DNA of 37,659 nucleotides from a virus. Shown here piece after piece: positions 25,189 through 32,613 of this stretch (within the stretch, counting starts at the first letter, position 1; each line of letters starts with the position of its first letter). Location of the stretch: the IMG/VR virus record IMGVR_UViG_3300037628_000290, positions 1 through 37,659 of that record; one strand, 5' to 3'. Under the pieces are notes generated by a model. It worked only from the letters and a program-made list of their open reading frames with translations. It had not been told where the DNA came from and did not search any database. The position numbers were made by a program, and so were the translations under genes.

Positions 25189-26037
25189 CTATCCCCTCTC
25201 TACTGCTGCCTGTGCTTGTCCAAGTCTCTCAAAGAGGGCTTTTCTATAACCGACATCATTAGTATATTTTTCATAGTTATCGACAATTTCTTGTTGGAGT
25301 CGCTGGACTGTATCAACAGCACTTCTAACTGGCTGCATACTGTGTTCCGCAGGTCCTTCTACTGGCTCAGAAGCTTGTCTAAATGCCTCAAACATCATGA
25401 CAACTCTTTTATCTACAAGTTTGTCATCCACTATGCTTTTGATTATTTCAGCGTTTGTCTCATCCATGTGCATGTTTGCAAAGTTCTTAATGTTTTCAAC
25501 CATCTTAGTTCCAGCTTCACCCATAGCCTTGAATGCTTTTGATCCGGGAGCTATACGATCAATTTCTGAATCTCTATAAAAACTGAGGAGTTCATCAAAG
25601 GTTTTTTGCGGCATATTTTTTGCTTTGGCAATTTCTTTAAACTTAACCATTCTTGGGTCATCATCAATAAAATGAAGGCTGGCACCTTCAACATTTACAC
25701 CTTCCAAGTTGTAAGATTCCGGAGCACCAGAAAATGAACCAGCCATTTTTTGAAGACTGATATAACCATTTTCGAGGTCTTCAACAGATGCATATTTACC
25801 AGCGTACATTTTCTCTACTTCAGCAGCAGCGGTACCCTCTGGAGTTGCAGCTGCAGCTGCTCGATCTTTTTCGACCATAGCTAAAGAAAGTTCTGTCGGA
25901 TGAGCCAAGTCTATGGCGGCTATAGGCCCGCTATCCTCAGGCATGCCTGGAATAGATTGAGTTTCTGGGCTGGATGTTTCACGTGAAACATTGTTATCTG
26001 CTCCAGCTTCTACGGGGCTTCCTGCATCTTCGAGCAT
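25189..26037 (-). CDS. scaffolding protein
   Basis: 282 aa. It has the low-complexity acidic/Ala N-terminus, helical middle and no Cys typical of podovirus scaffolds (T7 gp9-like). The central part (EKMYAGKYASVEDLENGYISLQKM) is the conserved 'AGKY-s-VEdLE-kGY-elQK' motif of this group. The C-terminus (RLQQEIVDNYEKYTNDVGYRKALFERLGQAQAAVERG) is the likely coat-binding helix. It directs prohead assembly and then leaves. The DNA for residues about 16-21 (VSRET region) is an exact parS palindrome. Confidence 0.88.
   Translation of the reverse strand: MLEDAGSPVEAGADNNVSRETSSPETQSIPGMPEDSGPIAAIDLAHPTELSLAMVEKDRAAAAATPEGTAAAEVEKMYAGKYASVEDLENGYISLQKMAGSFSGAPESYNLEGVNVEGASLHFIDDDPRMVKFKEIAKAKNMPQKTFDELLSFYRDSEIDRIAPGSKAFKAMGEAGTKMVENIKNFANMHMDETNAEIIKSIVDDKLVDKRVVMMFEAFRQASEPVEGPAEHSMQPVRSAVDTVQRLQQEIVDNYEKYTNDVGYRKALFERLGQAQAAVERG
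25975..25990. promoter_or_regulatory. exact consensus parS site (ParB-binding palindrome)
   Basis: TGTTTCACGTGAAACA is a perfect 16-bp palindrome identical to the chromosomal parS consensus shared by most bacteria with ParABS. It lies within the scaffold coding region and encodes the disordered N-terminal VSRET text. No parA or parB gene is visible in the window, so the reader would be the host ParB. Confidence 0.8.
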
Positions 26038-26039
26038 AT

Positions 26040-26564
26040 TTAACTCCCTATATTATATTCAAGTTTAAATAATTCTTGTGGCTTGAAATGTCTGCGTCTT
26101 TTTGCATCTGCCTTATTAAGAGTCTTTCTGCTGATATTGAGTTGCTCAAGCAGTCCGCGAGGCTCAACCAAAAAGACAAATATTCTATATAGCTCTTGGT
26201 ATATCTTTGTAAGCCTTACTACCTGAGGAGTAGCATCGAACATTATTTCCTCATCATAATCGCCGCATTCTTCTTCTAGGAATAACTTGCGCTCTAAAAG
26301 CATTTTATTAATACCAATAAGATAATTAGCTTCTTTGCCCATAGTTCCTTTTAATTTTTCGATATCTTTGATAACTATTTTATAAGCTATACGTATATCA
26401 AGCGGAACATCTTTCAAGCCAAGCTTTTCAGCAGCCAGTGGATTACCAAAGTCCTCAGGCTTGATTACATCAGCACCAAACTTTTGGTATCTTTCATAGC
26501 CGCAGCCCGCTATAAGTTTTTTAATTTTATCTAAGAATTCGTTTCTAATCTCTTCGTAAGCCAA
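26040..26564 (-). CDS. hypothetical virion-region protein
   Basis: 174 aa, between portal and scaffold. Helical, basic at the C-terminus (KADAKRRRHFKPQELFKLEY). It has no hydrophobic span; a FVFLVEPRG segment is probably a buried strand. The start follows an AAAGGAG site. No family recognised; proteins encoded here are often minor head or assembly factors. Confidence 0.68.
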   Translation of the reverse strand: MAYEEIRNEFLDKIKKLIAGCGYERYQKFGADVIKPEDFGNPLAAEKLGLKDVPLDIRIAYKIVIKDIEKLKGTMGKEANYLIGINKMLLERKLFLEEECGDYDEEIMFDATPQVVRLTKIYQELYRIFVFLVEPRGLLEQLNISRKTLNKADAKRRRHFKPQELFKLEYNIGS

Positions 26565-26576
26565 TTTTAATCTCCT

Positions 26577-26846
26577 TTAATTAGTCCAATTGGATTCGTT
26601 TGTCATATCAAGAATTTTCCAACACAAGCCGTCGACAACTTCTGATACTAATTTTTGCTCCTTCTTATTTAGCTCGTCAAACTCATCCTCTTCAAGAAGG
26701 TTGGTATAAAGACCGTGCTTATGATACTGACGCATCATGTTTAGAATTTCGTTAAGAAGCCAGCCGGCATCTCTGTTTTTTTCAATCTCGAGGTAATCTT
26801 CTCTGTCACCATCTTCATTGAAATCAAATATGATTATTTTTTTCAT
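26577..26846 (-). CDS. hypothetical protein
   Basis: 89 aa, acidic. It starts with a beta strand (MKKIIIFDFNEDGDREDYLEIE) followed by helices. ATGA overlap with the gene upstream. No family recognised. Late-operon position between portal and scaffold. Confidence 0.65.
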   Translation of the reverse strand: MKKIIIFDFNEDGDREDYLEIEKNRDAGWLLNEILNMMRQYHKHGLYTNLLEEDEFDELNKKEQKLVSEVVDGLCWKILDMTNESNWTN

Positions 26847-27082
26847 GATTTTAATTCTCCAACTTTGTCATTACCTTTTTCTTGCTCAATCATCTGCATA
26901 AAGTCCAGTAGAATTGATCGTCTGCCTTCGAAATAGTAAATTGCATGTTCGTTAATGTGTGCGTTTGGGTTCCAAAGCCGATCTTTAAGAGCTTGAGCAT
27001 AAAGTGAATCGAAAAATTTCTTGCCAGGCTGCGTTTGATATGTAGCCCATAATAGATCACTTTGTTCAATACTTATAATCAT
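26843..27082 (-). CDS. hypothetical protein
   Basis: 79 aa from ATG 27082; a TTG at 27100 would add six residues. The text (TYQTQPGKKFFDSLYAQALKDRLWNPNAHINEHAIYYFEGRRSILLDFM) is characteristic of small proteins following the portal in podoviruses, with 'G+-x-Y-F-EG+R' near the C-terminus. Function unknown. It couples to the next gene by ATGA. Confidence 0.65.
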   Translation of the reverse strand: MIISIEQSDLLWATYQTQPGKKFFDSLYAQALKDRLWNPNAHINEHAIYYFEGRRSILLDFMQMIEQEKGNDKVGELKS

Positions 27083-27130
27083 AAGACTTATATTATCCAA
27101 AAGAATTAATAATTACTATGTTTTAGTGCG

Positions 27131-28735
27131 TTACTGCTGCTGTTGCTGCTGCTGTTGCTGCTGTTCGCCAGGGAGCGGAACGCCAGATATACCAGGAGCT
27201 TGCTGAGCTTGTAGAGCACCTTGTGCCGCCTCTGCTGCCTTCTGATGATCTGCTTGAACTTCGGCATCTGTTTTTACGATGCTAAGAGGAGTTCCGGTCT
27301 TTTCAGCAATCCATGATGGTAATTTATCAATGTGAATACTGTTCTGCGTGAACTCTGGACCGCCAGTACCATTCATCAACTCAAGGAATTGTTGGTAGCT
27401 TTCGAGTTCTGTATTGCTTTGAGCCTGAGAGAGAGGAGAAGTATATTGTAAGTCCACAATTTTCCCATCGATTGCAAAATTTTTGGGAAGTAAACGGCCG
27501 AACAATCCCTGCTTTTGTAAGACATAAACTATTCTCCTTGAAAGTCTTGGTAGGAATTCAACTTGAAGACGGCCAATAGCAGGCCCTATTTGCTCAAGTA
27601 ATACTTGTTTTTTATATATAGTTTCAGTTGCAGTCTGCGGAGGAGCATCAACAGGACGCAATATATCGGCGTACATTATCTTTAATACTTGTTCTCTTAA
27701 ATCACTCAGCACAAGCTGTGTAAATTGAGCATCTGATGCTGTTGGTAATTGCTGAAGCGGGGGCGCACCTCCGGGCAGGCCACCAACTTCTATAACCTTT
27801 CCAGGCTCAGGGTCGAACTTATTTGCATTAAAGACGTTATCACTGAACGCAAGCCACATAGGTCCAGCTTTAAATGCAGCCGATCGTAATTCATCTGCAG
27901 CCATAGCATTAATCGTCTTGAGTGTGGCTCGTGCAAATATTGCAGGACCCACTCCAAGCGTCTGACCAGGACGTTTCATCCATCTAAATGCTATCCACGG
28001 ACTAGATGGCGACCAGCTATCAAGAACTACATGCTTAGTAGCTTCTTCGATGACGATATATCTGTACTTATTTACTTTTTCTTTTGGATAAAATATTGAA
28101 GCCTCAAGCAGATTTGCCTTAACATTGGGATCGTTTCCATAAGAACGCTTTAGCTCGCCGCTCATCTTACCCGTAGGCCACAAAACTTCTATGTCTCGTA
28201 CTGGTATTTGCTCATAGTCATGAAAGACAGTACTAAGTATTCCATAGCTATCCTCTTCAAAGTACATCTTCGATATGGGATACGATCGGAATATTAAAGG
28301 ATGATCATCATCATATGTAACATATAAAGCAGCAGTCCCTACAGCTAAATCAAAATAAGCCTCACCACTAGCCGATGCAAAGTTTGATCCGTTTAAGTAC
28401 TTAAAGAATATCTCTGTAATTTCTTCGAGTTCTTCGTTTATACCGTCACGCTCTTCTTCGGGAACAAGCATACCAGCAGTAAGTTTTTGCCAGTTTTGAT
28501 ATGAAGGAGTTAATGACGATTGAAGTTTTGCAGTAAATGCAACAGTTGCAGATACTCCAACAGAATCAAAGATATCCTCACCCCTAACATTTCCTTCCCA
28601 GTCACGTCTGTAACTAGAGCGCTCTGGTTGGGTCACATTGTAAGCATCTTCGTATAAAGACCACCACGAAAGGGCGCGATCCCTAGCTTGATCTCTGCGC
28701 TTAATTACGCACTCAACTGATTTTGACTCAGGCAT
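27131..28735 (-). CDS. head-to-tail connector (portal) protein
   Basis: 534 aa, matching the podovirus head-tail connector family: the N-terminal RDQARDRALSWWSLYEDAYNVTQPER, DIFDSVGVSATVAFTAKLQSSLTP, the FDLAVGTAALYV segment, KRPGQTLGVGPAIFARATLKTINAMAADELRSAA and ETIYKKQVLLEQIGPAIGRLQVEFLPRLSRRI. It forms the dodecameric portal through which terminase packages DNA and to which tubular A binds. It ends in ten consecutive Gln, a DNA triplet repeat. The start follows a small gene by 2 bp. Confidence 0.95.
   Translation of the reverse strand: MPESKSVECVIKRRDQARDRALSWWSLYEDAYNVTQPERSSYRRDWEGNVRGEDIFDSVGVSATVAFTAKLQSSLTPSYQNWQKLTAGMLVPEEERDGINEELEEITEIFFKYLNGSNFASASGEAYFDLAVGTAALYVTYDDDHPLIFRSYPISKMYFEEDSYGILSTVFHDYEQIPVRDIEVLWPTGKMSGELKRSYGNDPNVKANLLEASIFYPKEKVNKYRYIVIEEATKHVVLDSWSPSSPWIAFRWMKRPGQTLGVGPAIFARATLKTINAMAADELRSAAFKAGPMWLAFSDNVFNANKFDPEPGKVIEVGGLPGGAPPLQQLPTASDAQFTQLVLSDLREQVLKIMYADILRPVDAPPQTATETIYKKQVLLEQIGPAIGRLQVEFLPRLSRRIVYVLQKQGLFGRLLPKNFAIDGKIVDLQYTSPLSQAQSNTELESYQQFLELMNGTGGPEFTQNSIHIDKLPSWIAEKTGTPLSIVKTDAEVQADHQKAAEAAQGALQAQQAPGISGVPLPGEQQQQQQQQQQ
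27134..27163 (-). repeat. CAG/CAA triplet repeat (polyGln at portal C-terminus)
   Basis: Ten Gln codons immediately before the portal stop: eight CAG with two CAA. Such runs slip easily, so the tail length may vary among phage isolates. Confidence 0.85.
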
Positions 28736-28737
28736 GA

Positions 28738-28902
28738 TTAGCCTAAAGTACTTGAAGTAGAGCTGCCGGCAAGCATTCCACCAGTAAATCTAGAGCGCAT
28801 AGCCTTCGTGCGCTTTTGCTCTACATCTTGAAGATTTGCCTTTTCCTGAGCCTCTTGCTCCTTCCTTGCTTCTTCGGCATCTTTTTGAGCTGAATCGTCC
28901 AT
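28738..28902 (-). CDS. small charged protein upstream of portal
   Basis: 54 aa. A charged helix (AQKDAEEARKEQEAQEKANLQDVEQKRTKAM) is followed by a Gly/Ser/Thr tail (RFTGGMLAGSSTSSTLG). Small genes of this composition often precede the portal in podoviruses. AAGGA lies about 10 nt before the ATG. It is the first gene of the leftward virion operon. No strong leftward promoter is visible upstream of it. Confidence 0.62.
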   Translation of the reverse strand: MDDSAQKDAEEARKEQEAQEKANLQDVEQKRTKAMRSRFTGGMLAGSSTSSTLG

Positions 28903-28942
28903 AATCTGCGTCCTTGCAATAATTAATTAAATAGGACTACTA

Positions 28943-28959
28943 ACCACACGTGGTATAAT
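28943..28959 (+). promoter_or_regulatory. extended -10 promoter with overlapping dyad
   Basis: TGG-TATAAT (28951-28959) is an extended -10 for the HNH gene at 28985; no -35 is evident. A perfect dyad ACCAC-ac-GTGGT (28943-28954) overlaps its upstream edge, so a regulator could block it. Confidence 0.6.
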
Positions 28960-28984
28960 AGCCCTACTAAAGTGAGGTTCAATT

Positions 28985-29449
28985 ATGTCTAATGATGCGC
29001 TGAAAAGCAAAATACTATTAAATGTGGAAAAAGATCCTGATCCAGACGGGTGTTGGCTGTGGCAGGGGTATTGCAATAAGAATGGCTATGGTCAGATTTG
29101 GTGGGAAGGTAAACAGCATTTAACTCACCGCATGTCGTATCAAGCCTTTATTGGTGATATTCCTGAGAGTATCTTCGTGCTTCATTGGTGCGATGTACGT
29201 AAGTGCTGCAACCCCAAACATCTATTTCTTGGGACACAGACTGACAATATAAGAGATAGGGTCAACAAAGGGCGCTGCAAAGGGGGAGAAAATAAAGGTG
29301 AAAAACATGGGCGCGCTAAGCTAACCAAAGAACAAGTACTTAAGATACTAGCATCCAATGAAAAGCAAAAAACACTTGCTGAACGATATTGCGTAGACCC
29401 ATCCACTATTAGTATGATTAAAACAGGGAAAAATTGGAAACATTTATGA
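28985..29449 (+). CDS. HNH endonuclease with C-terminal HTH
   Basis: 154 aa, paralogue of the HNH protein at 18684. The same order applies: W-rich strand (CWLWQGYCNKNGYGQIWW, 23-40), HRMSYQAFIGDIPE, LHWCDVRKCCNPKHLFLGTQTDN (66-88, Cys/His metal ligands) and helix-turn-helix KLTKEQVLKILAS...RYCVDPSTISMIKTGK (112-149). It lies on the plus strand between two leftward gene blocks, with its own promoter. The stop overlaps the next micro-ORF by ATGA. Probably a mobile nuclease; it may also mark the island for spread. Confidence 0.9.
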   Translation: MSNDALKSKILLNVEKDPDPDGCWLWQGYCNKNGYGQIWWEGKQHLTHRMSYQAFIGDIPESIFVLHWCDVRKCCNPKHLFLGTQTDNIRDRVNKGRCKGGENKGEKHGRAKLTKEQVLKILASNEKQKTLAERYCVDPSTISMIKTGKNWKHL

Positions 29450-29514
29450 TTGCCTTTTTATTGATCCTCATGTTTATAATAATTCTTTATTTTAATACGG
29501 ACGGAGACGAATAA
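29446..29514 (+). CDS. hydrophobic Ile/Leu-rich micro-ORF
   Basis: 22 aa: a single hydrophobic stretch rich in Ile, Leu and Phe followed by NTDGDE. ATG overlaps the HNH stop (ATGA), and its end contains the GGAG site used by the next gene's TTG. It may be a tiny membrane peptide or a leader that couples translation of the downstream gene. The opposite island has an Ile-rich ORF in the same place. Confidence 0.45.
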   Translation: MIAFLLILMFIIILYFNTDGDE

Positions 29515-29515
29515 A

Positions 29516-29842
29516 TTGAACAGAGCGCTGAACTTTTGGCTTTCGCTAATTGCAAAATCCTTACTATTTATAGCAACATCTATACTGGCAGTAGCAGTAT
29601 TTGCCCTGATGTCTGTTGGCAATCTCGTTGGTGCGATATTGTTTGGAATGTTTGCGATATTTGCGGCAGCAATACAATCGCCAAAGGATAAATTAATAAC
29701 ACCCCCAGGTAGCGACCACATGCGCACTTCGTCACCTTCGTATTATTGTGATAGTGGCAAGCCACCGCTCGCTGGTATCGTCGAGCAATCATCTTCGTCA
29801 GAAGAAGTTGAAGAAGTACCTAGTCCGCCTACGCTCACTTAA
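29516..29842 (+). CDS. two-span membrane protein with disordered Ser/Glu/Pro tail
   Basis: 108 aa, starting at TTG 29516 (GGAG 9 nt upstream; no in-frame ATG nearby). Two hydrophobic segments (about 14-35 and 36-52, LLFIATSILAVAVFAL and VGAILFGMFAIFAAA) precede a tail rich in Ser, Pro and Glu (SSSSEEVEEVPSPP). Same design as 36277 and 36698. It ends 8 bp inside the opposing gene. No family recognised; small two-span phage proteins include superinfection-exclusion factors and holins, so either is possible. Confidence 0.65.
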   Translation: MNRALNFWLSLIAKSLLFIATSILAVAVFALMSVGNLVGAILFGMFAIFAAAIQSPKDKLITPPGSDHMRTSSPSYYCDSGKPPLAGIVEQSSSSEEVEEVPSPPTLT

Positions 29843-30272
29843 TTATCTTTACTGCTTTGATTCCATGCTTAGCTCTTCCTCTTGCGTCTAGATTCAGTAG
29901 CTTTCGATAGAGGCCGAAAGGGGTGATACACCAAACCTTGAGTGCCATACAATAAAGCACCAAGTTCACACACGACGGTATATAATATTTGTGCTTTTTG
30001 CTTCTTTTATCATCTAATTCTACCCTCAGAATTCTATATGGTTTCTTTAGATGGTCGAAGACTCGCATGTATCTCTGCATGGGATCATCAGTATTGAGCA
30101 AGGGGAGGATAGTAATGTTCAGGAGGGCGGTTCCTGGGTCGATCTCGATGAAGTTATGTTCATCTCCTGTTACTAAAAAGAGATGGGAGAAACCATACTT
30201 TAGTAAATGTCGCTTCCAGCCGTGACCGCTGGTGAAGAATATGTAATAGCAATTGTAGTTAAAGTTTCTCAT
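29835..30272 (-). CDS. hypothetical protein, possible permuted NlpC/P60-like fold
   Basis: 145 aa. Text pattern: FSHLFLVTGDEHNFIEIDP (His30, then acidic residues 43-45) followed by a helix opening with Cys101 in PSCVNLVLYCMAL and ITPFGLYRKLL. A His before an acidic strand, with the nucleophile Cys later at a helix start, recalls permuted papain-like (LRAT/NlpC-P60) proteins, and CV-x-x-V...TP-x-x-LY is seen in phage proteins of that kind. The assignment is tentative. It is the last gene of the leftward early block. Confidence 0.62.
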   Translation of the reverse strand: MRNFNYNCYYIFFTSGHGWKRHLLKYGFSHLFLVTGDEHNFIEIDPGTALLNITILPLLNTDDPMQRYMRVFDHLKKPYRILRVELDDKRSKKHKYYIPSCVNLVLYCMALKVWCITPFGLYRKLLNLDARGRAKHGIKAVKIIK

Positions 30273-30420
30273 TGCTTATCTTTAGGAGAAATACTATGTC
30301 TTCGTCATTAAAGTGTTTGTCTGCTGGCACTTCATCGATAAAGAAATACTGCTTGCGTGACTTGGCTACAGCCTTGAGCCTGAGCTCGCCCACTATCTTT
30401 TCAAGGCTGCGGCGGTTCAT
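30259..30420 (-). CDS. small hypothetical protein
   Basis: 53 aa. Basic N-terminus (MNRRSLEKIVGELRLKAVAKSRKQ) then an acidic beta/helix segment (YFFIDEVPADKHFNDEDIVFLLKI). It overlaps the upstream gene by 20 nt and the downstream gene by 14 nt, as expected for a real packed phage gene. No family recognised. Confidence 0.6.
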   Translation of the reverse strand: MNRRSLEKIVGELRLKAVAKSRKQYFFIDEVPADKHFNDEDIVFLLKISNEKL

Positions 30421-30682
30421 CGTCTTTCGCCCACAATTTGTACCTTTCTATTTCAGCCTCAGACTTTAATGATGCAGCTCTGTCTTCTTGTGTGACACCA
30501 TAAGAAACAATCCCATACACCACAAAAGCTATTATTAAGACTACAAAAACCCCAAAGGCATAACCTACAAGATGCAGAATAAAATAGTACTTGGCAAATA
30601 TCGCACAGCCACCCTTCTGGCCAATAGTTGACGACAACCAGGCAATTGTTTCTTTTGAAAGTAAAGCCTGATCTAAACTCAT
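30401..30682 (-). CDS. small membrane protein
   Basis: 93 aa. A soluble N-terminus (about 1-28) precedes a long hydrophobic stretch (about 32-62, IFAKYYFILHLVGYAFGVFVVLIIAFVVYGIV, one long or two short helices), then a charged helix and a PPQP end. ATGA-coupled to the gene upstream. No family recognised; it could be a holin-type or envelope-modifying protein. Confidence 0.65.
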   Translation of the reverse strand: MSLDQALLSKETIAWLSSTIGQKGGCAIFAKYYFILHLVGYAFGVFVVLIIAFVVYGIVSYGVTQEDRAASLKSEAEIERYKLWAKDDEPPQP

Positions 30683-30996
30683 CTTTTAACCTGAACATGC
30701 GGTGTTTCATAGCACCTGGTCTTAAGACACTTAACTACTCCAATCTTTTCAATTCTATACTTCGCATGCTCCGGAAGAAACAGGTACCACCCCATTCCAA
30801 TAATCATAGCTATCACAGCAATCATTACCCCTATCTTTGCAATTTCTTTCACTATACGGAGTGTGATCCCAAGAACTACAAGGAACCCAACAAATAAAGC
30901 TGCAATTCCAAGTCCTGTGAATACAGTTAATAACTTTGCCCAGTCCCACGCCCAACTGCTGACAATTTGTAACCGCTTAAACTTCTGATACATCAT
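30679..30996 (-). CDS. small membrane protein
   Basis: 105 aa. GAGGAG lies 7 nt before ATG 30996. Two strongly hydrophobic segments (about 23-47 and 54-73) follow an amphipathic N-terminus, with a basic C-terminus (YRIEKIGVVKCLKTRCYETP). No family recognised. Part of a run of coupled genes whose junctions share the AAGAAAGATGA sequence. Confidence 0.65.
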   Translation of the reverse strand: MMYQKFKRLQIVSSWAWDWAKLLTVFTGLGIAALFVGFLVVLGITLRIVKEIAKIGVMIAVIAMIIGMGWYLFLPEHAKYRIEKIGVVKCLKTRCYETPHVQVKR

Positions 30997-31288
30997 CTTT
31001 CTTCTCCTCAGCAGAAATCACTCTGTGTCCCGTCTTCATTATGGTAAACTCTTCAAAGGCTTCCCGGTGTACGGTTATATCAACTAGCGGCTTACCTTCC
31101 ACATGATAAGTAAATATATCATCCTCGTTCATGCCCTCAACAAGATTCCAGCCAATATAGCCTTTTAATATCTGCCTGCATTGATATGCTAAAAAGTCCG
31201 ATACGCCGTCAGTTCTACCACCCAAAGCAAAAGCCTCAGCTATCTTTCTGTTTTTTTCTTCGGCCATCTTTCTTTCTTCCTCAGTCAT
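30977..31288 (-). CDS. hypothetical protein
   Basis: 103 aa from ATG 31288, which overlaps the upstream stop (GATGACTGAG); ATG 31309 has no ribosome site. The N-terminal charged helix (EEERKMAEEKNRKIAEAF) is followed by a compact domain and a tail ending KKDDVSEV. No family recognised. Confidence 0.62.
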   Translation of the reverse strand: MTEEERKMAEEKNRKIAEAFALGGRTDGVSDFLAYQCRQILKGYIGWNLVEGMNEDDIFTYHVEGKPLVDITVHREAFEEFTIMKTGHRVISAEEKKDDVSEV

Positions 31289-31433
31289 CTTTCTTATTCC
31301 TAATTTCATTTAATTCAGTCTGACAGTCTTCGAGAATCTTAAGTTCAAAGCTATCCAAAAAGTTAGGCATGGCGATTGTTATAGCAAAGTTAATATTAGC
31401 AATCTCTTCAACTAGCGCTTCCTCCCTAGTCAT
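31281..31433 (-). CDS. small hypothetical protein
   Basis: 50 aa, acidic and helical (EEALVEEIANINFAITIAM...FELKILEDCQTELNEIRNKKDD). Both ends overlap neighbours through the recurring GATGACT junction. Too short for a family call, but the coupling supports it as a gene. Confidence 0.58.
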   Translation of the reverse strand: MTREEALVEEIANINFAITIAMPNFLDSFELKILEDCQTELNEIRNKKDD

Positions 31434-31617
31434 CTTTCTTTACCTCGGCAATCCAGCCACGCATACAATCTGTGTTCTCTCGTATATCTTTGAGCTTATA
31501 TTCAATTTCCCGCGTCGAATCCTCTATGTAACTCACAAGCTCTTTAATGTAAGCAATTATCTCTCTATGCCTCATTAAATCAACGATCTCTCTATGTTCT
31601 ATCTTGCAATCACTCAT
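31426..31617 (-). CDS. small hypothetical protein
   Basis: 63 aa, a helical charged protein (EIVDLMRHREIIAYIKELVSYIEDSTREIEYKLKDIRE) probably forming a coiled coil. GGAAAG precedes the ATG. It ends KKDD like its downstream neighbour, with the same GATGACT overlap. No family recognised. Confidence 0.6.
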   Translation of the reverse strand: MSDCKIEHREIVDLMRHREIIAYIKELVSYIEDSTREIEYKLKDIRENTDCMRGWIAEVKKDD

Positions 31618-31932
31618 TTAGCTTTCCATTATCCTATCGCTCTCTTCTTCGTATCTCTTATGCACTTCTTTTGTCCAATAACACATGTCTTCTTCAAAAC
31701 TATCTGGCTCAACAACAAAATCACTAGGCTTTTTAGTCTCTGCTATTCTTGGCCAAACTGGATGACATAATGATTCAACTGCCCAACGCTTAAACCTTTT
31801 ATCACTGTTCTTAAAATAACCTCTGTCATCATCAGTTAAAAACTTCTCCCAGATTTCTGTTGATGATTCCTTATCTTCTACAACCCTTCTAATTCCTTCA
31901 TTTACATTTTCTCTATCATAGACATCAGACAT
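31618..31932 (-). CDS. hypothetical protein
   Basis: 104 aa, acidic with many Trp and Arg (EIWEKFLTDDDRGYF, RFKRWAVESLCHPVWPRIAE). Helical prediction, no membrane span. GAGGAGG lies before the ATG inside the preceding gene. No family recognised. Confidence 0.62.
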   Translation of the reverse strand: MSDVYDRENVNEGIRRVVEDKESSTEIWEKFLTDDDRGYFKNSDKRFKRWAVESLCHPVWPRIAETKKPSDFVVEPDSFEEDMCYWTKEVHKRYEEESDRIMES

Positions 31933-32230
31933 CTAATACTTCCTCCTCTAATAACTCCGCTATCTTTTTAGAATCTAATAACTCATCTAACTTCTTAAAT
32001 AAGAATTCTTCTACTGAATCTAGTACAACAATTCCAGCTGTCCATAACTCTAGCTGCTCTTTGTTATCATCATTCCCGGGGGCTGCACAACATGCTTTTG
32101 TAGCTTCTTTTTCATAGTGCATCAGGCTGAAAATAGTAGCTACCGCTTGTATTTCCGGACTATCAGTACTGCTAACTTTCAATGTAGCACCGTCTCTATA
32201 AATTTCTGCAGTCTTAACCTCTGTATTCAT
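31925..32230 (-). CDS. hypothetical protein
   Basis: 101 aa. The N-terminus (KTAEIYRDGATLKVSST) looks like a beta hairpin; the rest is helical and acidic, ending EEEVLDV. Coupled to the upstream gene by ATGA and to the downstream gene by 8 nt. No family recognised. Confidence 0.62.
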   Translation of the reverse strand: MNTEVKTAEIYRDGATLKVSSTDSPEIQAVATIFSLMHYEKEATKACCAAPGNDDNKEQLELWTAGIVVLDSVEEFLFKKLDELLDSKKIAELLEEEVLDV

Positions 32231-32613
32231 GACAAAGCCTTTACTTTAAACTTCATCATCACTTCATCATCCTCAAGATCAGTCAATGTAACAGTCTGCT
32301 CACCACACTCATGATCCCAATCTTCATCTATATCCTCAGTACCAAATGTATCCTGACGTAAGCGTATAGTTTCATGTATATCATCAACAAATTCAGTAAA
32401 TGCCCCGTCCAGCAAGTCACTCCATTCATCTGCATTTCTTGAACCATAAGGAATCTTGATGTCTATTCGCATGTTTAAGTCTTGTATTGACTCATCATCA
32501 TCGTCATCATCGTCCAAATTATCTACACCTAGTCTTCGTAATACCTCTTTTACAAGCGTAGCGTCTTTTACAAAGCCTTCGATTAACTTTAGTTCTTCTT
32601 TGCTAATTTTCAT
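32227..32613 (-). CDS. hypothetical acidic protein
   Basis: 128 aa with a run of seven Asp (about 33-39) and an overall strong negative charge. The N-terminus (KISKEELKLIEGFVKDATLVKEVLRRL) is a helix. Very acidic small early proteins sometimes mimic DNA, but nothing specific supports that here. ATGA overlap with both neighbours. Confidence 0.62.
   Translation of the reverse strand: MKISKEELKLIEGFVKDATLVKEVLRRLGVDNLDDDDDDDESIQDLNMRIDIKIPYGSRNADEWSDLLDGAFTEFVDDIHETIRLRQDTFGTEDIDEDWDHECGEQTVTLTDLEDDEVMMKFKVKALS

Noticed and set aside
29458-29727. 89-codon minus frame opposite the 29516 membrane protein
   Set aside because: Antisense shadow without ribosome site; the plus frame has two clear membrane spans and matches the design of 36277 and 36698.
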